A stretch of DNA of 64,000 nt from Conus ventricosus (Eukaryota > Mollusca > Gastropoda > Neogastropoda > Conidae). Below, piece by piece: positions 58,876-64,000 of the stretch (the stretch's first letter is position 1; each line of letters opens with the position of its first letter). Location of the stretch: positions 35,749,139 to 35,813,138 of the forward strand of contig CM031610.1 in assembly GCA_018398815.1 (NCBI GenBank). Direction: 5' to 3'. A model generated the notes under the pieces. That model had not been told where the DNA came from. It searched no databases and saw only the letters and a program-made list of their open reading frames with translations. The position numbers and the translations under genes are program-made.

Positions 58876-59203
58876 CTTGCTTTTTTACCTGTGTGTTGCA
58901 CCTTTGATGCGCTCCTGTTTTTCAACCCATTTCAGTTTGGAGATGGGAGCAGTATTCTGAGCAGGAGCATCTTTTTCACGGGTTGTGTCTTGGCTACAGT
59001 GTAGAAGCTTGAACAACCGCAATAGCAGTTCCCACGTGCCTCACTAACCACACTGACCACAGCCGAATCTGATGAAAACGAAAGCACATAAAGAAACCAG
59101 TCTTCAGCATGCCTGACCCACAGACCCAGACTCCACACTATAGTCTGTTTCCAGAAGCGACAGTAAAGGATTGTTTTTCGCGTTTCTTTTGACAAAGGCT
59201 ATA

Positions 59204-59252
59204 TCTATCTGTTTATGTGTTTGTCTGTCTATGTATTCTAAAGATATCTCAT
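59204..59252. repeat. 43-bp satellite, right of the Tc1 element
   Basis: One further unit, TCTAAAGAT at 59237, in register with the left part. Confidence 0.9.
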
Positions 59253-59959
59253 AAAGGATGGTGGATCTTCACGACATTTTACCAGGTTGTCTGCAGGGTC
59301 AGTGATATGAGGGATTCCATTGTAGGATCTCTGACTGCAACAACTGAGACATGCAGACAAAAAAAAACGTTCAAAAACGACTTAAGAAAATACTGAAGGG
59401 GCGGTGTGGATTGTCGGGTGGAGGAGAGTTCTATGAGGAAGCTTGGTTTTTGTTTCGTGGACGGAGAGCTTTAACAAAGGACACAGAAGTTGCGTCTCCT
59501 TGGTCGCTATTTTCAATTCTCCTGCGACTGTAAACAACGCATTCATTATGACCGTGGCGAGAGCATCTGTTGGATCTCAAAATCAATCACCACCCACTGA
59601 TATCACGTAAAACGTAACAATGCAGCAGTCTCCACCGCCACTCTGACAACGTTACAATTTTTGCGGACCTTATCTATTCAACGTAACTTTGTTACAGTTT
59701 TCGAGCGCAGCCTATGGAAAATCAAATAATTTCTAACCTTTTTTTGTGTGCATAATCTATGAAAAATGGATTTATAGTTTTTTTTGTTTTTGTTTTGTTT
59801 TTTCGCAAAGAATGCTGCATCAGCAGTATATATCTTTCTTTGTTCTTAAACGAGTATCTGTGAGTAGAACAACACTGAAAACCCTCAAATACACTAGCCT
59901 GTAGCCTCGGATAGAAATATAATCATACATGACAATCCCCTTCCGCTCCTTCCCCAACG
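59253..59959. other. Unassigned stretch
   Basis: No gene or repeat recognised. Confidence 0.4.
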
Positions 59960-60005
59960 CCCCCCCCCCCCCCCCCCCCCCCCCAAAGAAAAAAAAACAA
60001 ACCAA

Positions 60006-60042
<37 letters not shown>

Positions 60043-60054
60043 AATATATATATA

Positions 60055-60105
<51 letters not shown>
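59960..60105. repeat. Poly-C, (AC)n, (AT)n, (GA)n compound tract
   Basis: 25 C at 59960-59984, then A-rich, (AC)n, (TA)n (60019-60058), then about 24 GA units ending directly at the palindrome. Confidence 0.97.
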
Positions 60106-60108
<3 letters not shown>

Positions 60109-60254
60109 AAAACAAGTAAAAAGAGGAATCTTAAAACTATCTACAAATTTGTTTCGAGCGCGTTGCGCTGTCATCAGGATCCTGATGACAGCGCAACGCG
60201 CTCGAAACAAATTTGTAGATAGTTTTTAAGATTCCTCTTTTTACTTGTTTTAAC
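60106..60254. ncRNA. 149-bp palindrome with hammerhead-ribozyme-like core
   Basis: The two arms, 60106-60179 and 60180-60254, are reverse complements except for one A/T indel, and meet at AGGATCCT. On the + strand CTGATGA (60182-60188) is followed by AGCGC-AAC-GCGCT, which can form stem II. Then come GAAA (60204-60207), CAAATTTG as a minimal stem III, and GTA (60215-60217) as a possible cleavage triplet. GAT after it can pair with ATC before the core as stem I. Because of the palindrome the minus strand carries the same core. One flaw: the base pair next to the core in stem II would be C-C. Hammerheads of this short-stem-III type are known from Penelope-like retroelements and retrozymes. The element identity is inferred. 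Confidence 0.6.
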
Positions 60255-60316
60255 TAATGTTGCTCCCCAAGGGTTGAGCACTTAAAAAAATTGTTTTAGG
60301 CACTTTAAATATACTG

Positions 60317-60386
<70 letters not shown>

Positions 60387-60884
60387 TCTTCTCTTCTTCT
60401 TCTTAAAATACTGGTTCACTCAAAAACGAGTAGGTCACCAGCGCGCATGTTAAAAAAAGTAAAATATATATATATATATAAACGTACATCTTATAGCAAC
60501 AAAGTTTCTTTTATGTAAGTGTATAGAAAAATGTTATAGGGTAGCTACCAACCGTACGTTTTAAAGAGCTGCTGAAGTTTTCGAACAGGTGGCAATAAAA
60601 CAATTCATATCCTGTTAGCAGCTAATGACAGAAGTCTCGCTTATCCATCAGGTTCAGAAGAAACCGATCCATAAAAATCTGAAGCATCAGCAGAACATGC
60701 AAACAGTTCCATTGCATTGAATTACAGACGTAAAAATGTTATTAAAGAATACAACATTCTTGCTTATGCTCGGAAAATGTAACAATTAGTGTATTTTTCG
60801 TCAAAACTACTGCATTAATTGTTTCATTTATGGGGGGAAGTGCTGTAATTGTTACATTTTACGTTGCGTCACATCATACAGGTC
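60255..60884. other. AT-rich stretch with (TA)n tracts
   Basis: (TA)n at 60319-60386 and 60464-60480. No gene recognised. Confidence 0.6.
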
Positions 60885-60889
60885 GGCCG

Positions 60890-61880
60890 ACATCGGTAAG
60901 GCCTTCAGACTTTGCGTTGTTGTTACAACTGAAGTTATACCACTTGGGAGGAATGCCAAAAGAGACATGATGATTCAGGAGATGAGAAAAGAAGAAGACC
61001 AAAAAAGACTCCAAAAGCAGTCCAGCAGAGCCAGCAAGGCAATGGACAAACGTGGGAGAATGCACTCCAAAGAAGTCTAACTTGGAATGACATTTGGCAC
61101 ATGGCCCCTCTCAGGATCAGCTTCATTCTCAGATCTGCATATGACCTTCTGCCCTCAAATGCAAACCTGGTGAAGTGGGGGAAAACAGACGATCCTGCAT
61201 GCCCCCTCTGCCATAAAAAACAAACAGTGGAGCATGTTCTAAGCTCATGTAAAGTAGCCCTGGCTCAAGGAAGGTACACATGGAGGCACAACCAAGTGCT
61301 CAAAGAAATTGTACAAGTAGTCTGGGCTAGTACCAACACCACAAAAGGGAGAATCAGGACTCCAAAAGCACCCGCAGCATTCTTCACGGCAGGAGGCAGC
61401 AAATCATGGCCAAGAACAACAGTGCCACTGGAAACATGCAGGCAGAGTCTGCTGGATGGGGCAGATGACTGGGAGTGCACTGCAGACCTCCCAGAATGGA
61501 AGAGTCACCCAGAGATCATCAGCAAGAGTGGCATGAGACCAGACATAGTAGTCCACTCTAAGTCAACCAAGCAGCTGATCATGATCGAGCTCACGGTGCC
61601 ATATGAGAACAGAATGGAGGCAGCTCAAATCTACAAGACTGAAAAGTATGCTGATCTGGCAAACAGCCTGAGGAGAGAAGGCTATCAGGTCAAAGTCCTC
61701 ACTGCAGAAATTGGAGCTAGGGGGTTTGTAGGAACGTCTGCATACAGCCTCATGAAACAGCTCTCAGTTGCAGGGAAGGAAAAAACCAGAGCCCTGAAAG
61801 CAATGGCAGAAGCGGCAGAGAGGTGTTCAAGCTGGATCTGGTCAAGGAGGAACAAAAGTGAACTTCATAAGGCTTAATTT
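60890..61880 (+). mobile_element. RLE-type LINE, C-terminal fragment
   Basis: Reads in one frame from QTWENALQR, TWNDIWHMAPLR (about 61036-61115) to the stop at 61876; the open frame from the Met at 61101 has 258 codons. It has CPLC...H...C (C-x2-C-x7-H-x4-C), a zinc knuckle in the R2-like arrangement. RPDIVV, then 14 residues after the Asp IELTVP, then a KY motif follow: the PD-(D/E)xK restriction-like endonuclease. These domains follow the RT in R2/NeSL-type LINEs, and the endonuclease cuts the target DNA. The RT part is absent, so the copy is 5'-truncated, but the remaining frame is intact. It ends about 14 bp before the SINE. Confidence 0.8.
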
Positions 61881-61893
61881 CCCTACAAATATC

Positions 61894-62013
61894 GGGTGTC
61901 CCTGTGGCTCAGTGGTTAAAGCGCGAGTCATTAAGTAGAAAATGAGCATGTCCAGAGGGTCATGGGTTCGAATCCCAGCCATGGCTCGTCCCAAGATGGG
62001 GAAAAAAAAAAAA
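61894..62013 (+). mobile_element. tRNA-derived SINE
   Basis: GTGTCCCTGTGGCTCAGTGG then TTAAAGCGC is an A-box half. GGGTTCGAATCCC (about 61963-61975) is a perfect B box. A 13-14 nt A tail ends at 62014. Length, promoter boxes and tail fit a short tRNA-type SINE. It lacks a folded anticodon arm with CCA context, so it is not called a tRNA gene. Confidence 0.75.
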
Positions 62014-62014
62014 A

Positions 62015-64000
62015 GGGGCAGCAGAGGACATCCGGAGTCATGAACCGGTGTGGCCCAACCCCCCTAGAGTGTCAGGAGATAAGGGCCGAAACACTTGCTT
62101 GAAGGGGGCTTCTCTTCTGAGGACTCTCTGCTGCCACGCTCTCCACGAGTTTCTTTCTACTGATGCATGGGTAAACCATTGACTTCCGGGAATAGGCCGG
62201 AGGACGTCCGGGAAAGACCGGAGGACACTGGGAAAGACCAGAACCAAGGGCTCTGTGGGCTGGCTCCCCACTTTGCCTTAAACATGTGGCTACTAAAAAT
62301 AAAAGGAAAAGATGCTCCCAGGATTCACCGAAAGGGGGGAGAGAATTGATGAATCCATCGGTGCTCAACCAATCACGACTGCAAATCCCAACGGACTATG
62401 AACATGGACCAAATGGAACATCCATGTGTCTGTGGAAAGCGTTTCGCTACCACCCGTGGCATGAAGATCCACAGAACAAAGATGGGATGTGTGAAGACTC
62501 ATCTGAATGAGCAGCAGCGCACTGCATCAGCAGATAAGACGTCGGAAGACCAAGGCCAGGATTTAAACCACAGTGCCAAGGACATCCACGCTGTTGGTTC
62601 GGATGAGGAATTTACACAGGCCCTCGATGCCAGGCGCCTGAAACTCAACCTGCCACGAGCAAACGAAACTGAAGATTGGGAGAAACTGGATGCAAAAATC
62701 GTCCAAAGACTCGATGCACTGATAGGGAAAAGCACCCTGGAACACAAACTAGCCACATATGGGGACATTGTGTATGCCACATGTAGAGACGCCTATGGAG
62801 TAAAACTACCCAAAGAGAAAACACCTCCAAAGAAATCCAGACGCCAAGAAAAGATGGACAAGATCAGAGTCCAAAAGAACAACCTCAAGAAGCAAATGAA
62901 GACCGCACTGCCAGCTGAAAAACAAGGCTTGGAAAAACTGTGGGAAGACCTGAAAGAAAAACACAGCGCCCTCAGCAAAGCGGAATCTGCGAGGAAGAGG
63001 AAGAGCAAAAAGAAGAAGACACAAGAGCGCTTCTTCAGAGACCCTTCCAGTTTGCCAGAACACTGTTTGAGCAGCCAAAATCTGGGACCCTAAGTGTGGA
63101 CAAAGGAGTTCTTGAGCAGCATCTGAGGAAAACATACTCTGACTCACAGAGCAAAGCACCACTCGACATTCAAGATCTGGTGTGGCCAACCAACCCTGAG
63201 GAACAGTTCAATGGCAAGCCTCCAACGTTGGTGGAAATCAAGAAGGTGGTCGACAAAGCCAGAGCCAAATCATCACCAGGGCCAAACGGAATACCTTACC
63301 AGCTTTACAAGAAATGTCCCAAGGTGCTGGAGTGGCTCCACAGGCTGCTGCGATCGGCTTGGAGAAACCAGAAGATCAGCGGCCAGTGGATGACGGCAGA
63401 TGGTGTGTACATCCCCAAAAAAGCAAAACTCAAGTGACATCAGCCAGTTCAGGCCAATATCACTACTGAACGTCGAAGGGAAAATCTTCTTCTCTGTCAT
63501 GGCAGCAAGGCTGACCAAGTACCTGATGGAAAACAAGTACTTGGATGTGTCAGTCCAGAAAGGTGGCATCCCAGGCGTGGCTGGCTGTGTAAAAACACGC
63601 CACAATGATCTGGGACGCAATCCAAAAAGCAAAAACAGAAAAGAGAGACCTGGACGTAGTGTGGCTCGATCTGGCAAACGCATATGGATCTGTGCCCCAT
63701 GAGATGATACAGTTGGCTCTTGAGATGTACCATGTGCCAAAGAACATCCGCGACATGCTCAAGAAGTACTTCAATGGCTTCTCAATGCGGTTCTCTACCA
63801 AGGACTACACAACTGATTGGATCAACTTGGAAGTGGGCATTGCAATGGGCTGTGCAATTTCTCCGATACTGTTCGTGCTGGCAATGGAACTCATCTTGAA
63901 AGCAGCAACAAACAACGCGAGACAAACAGACCTTGGCAATGGATACAAGATGCCTCCTCTCAAGGCCTTCATGGATGACACTACAGTGATTTCATCCAGA
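62015..64000 (+). mobile_element. RLE-type LINE, 5' part, runs off the window
   Basis: A leader of about 380 bp (10-bp stem GGCAGCAGAG/CTCTGCTGCC at 62017-62026 and 62126-62135) is followed by one long ORF with N-terminal zinc finger and RT. The reading is interrupted only by single-base frameshifts near 63045, 63425 and 63590, mostly at homopolymers. Same orientation and probably same family as the C-terminal fragment at 60.9-61.9 kb. The 3' half is outside the window. Confidence 0.8.
62398..64000 (+). CDS. R2/NeSL-like retrotransposon protein: zinc finger and RT, frameshifted, partial
   Basis: The start used is the ATG at 62401 (MDQMEHPCVCG). A zinc finger C-x-C-x12-H-x5-C at codons 8-29 probably binds the target DNA or RNA. 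A Lys/Glu-rich helical linker follows. RT blocks: KAPPGP-like KSSPGPNGIPYQLYKK, ADGVYIPKK, SQFRPISLLNVEGK, VQKGGIPGVAGC, WLDLANAYGSVPHEM (motif A, Asp), GIAMGCAISPILF (motif B), and AFMDDTTV (motif C, with Met-Asp-Asp) just before the window ends. All key residues visible are kept. Three frameshifts break the frame; each could be decay or an assembly error. The restriction-like endonuclease expected at the C-terminus is not in the window for this copy. Confidence 0.75.

Larger units (their letters stand above)
57261..59201 (-). mobile_element. Tc1-family DNA transposon with intact ends
   Basis: 1,941 bp bounded by inverted repeats that begin YAGCCTTTGTCAAAAGAAAC and continue GCGAAA. Both ends are flanked by TA (57259-57260 and 59202-59203). 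It carries a broken transposase on the reverse strand and a purine-rich minisatellite near the left end. Subtracting element plus one TA (1,943 bp) puts the next satellite landmark (59237) exactly 43 bp after the previous one (57251). The insertion into the satellite is therefore exact. Confidence 0.92.

Noticed and set aside
58990..59085. Another CTGATGA...CGAAA motif near 59070
   Set aside because: Only four bases between the two boxes, so no stem II can form.
61894..61990. tRNA gene
   Set aside because: A perfect B box is present, but the A tail and poor cloverleaf point to a SINE.

Overview
The window looks like a repeat-dense piece of an animal nuclear genome. The retroelement types, the (CT)n/(CA)n load and the very long G/C homopolymers suggest a lophotrochozoan, most likely a marine gastropod; this is inference, because no host gene that fixes the lineage was recognised. 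There are no operons, rRNA genes, CRISPR arrays or prokaryotic genes. Most open frames are by-products of microsatellites or broken mobile elements.

Layout: 1-7.48 kb is T/G-rich and gene-poor, with a MITE-like hairpin. 7.49-13.59 kb is a nearly full-length but decayed RNase H-bearing non-LTR retrotransposon of the I group (Nimb/Ingi-like), followed at 13.9-14.16 kb by a Helentron-like piece. 16.67-18.30 kb holds the only candidate host-type coding sequence: a possible first exon on the + strand, and a THAP zinc-finger exon on the - strand with a phase-compatible second exon. 18.3-27 kb is microsatellites, a 55-bp satellite and dispersed repeats. 27.17-28.2 kb carries two LINE 3' ends side by side. 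28.6-38 kb is dominated by microsatellites plus a 108-bp satellite.

38.03-42.5 kb is a 35-bp satellite split by a 3.1-kb jockey/CR1-type LINE with a 5-bp target duplication. It is followed by 34 indel-free copies of a 20-bp minisatellite and a reverse-strand fragment of the I-group LINE. 45-54 kb contains a tRNA-type SINE, a 52-bp micro-insertion of the I-group LINE 3' end with a 12-bp target duplication, a fold-back element, and a Helentron-like element with two internal satellites. 57.26-59.20 kb is a complete-ended Tc1 transposon inside a 43-bp satellite. 60.1-60.25 kb is a near-perfect 149-bp palindrome that carries a hammerhead-ribozyme-like core on both strands. 60.9-64 kb holds two same-strand pieces of a restriction-like-endonuclease (R2/NeSL-like) LINE with a tRNA-derived SINE between them; the second piece runs off the window.

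The window therefore reads as a layered record of transposition. Satellites serve as insertion targets, and empty sites can be rebuilt on paper at 38.48/41.61 kb, 48.1 kb and 57.26/59.20 kb. Long poly-G/poly-C tracts (up to 35 nt) recur throughout, and two duplicated pairs show how such tracts may arise. The most interesting single object is the hammerhead-containing palindrome at 60.1-60.25 kb.
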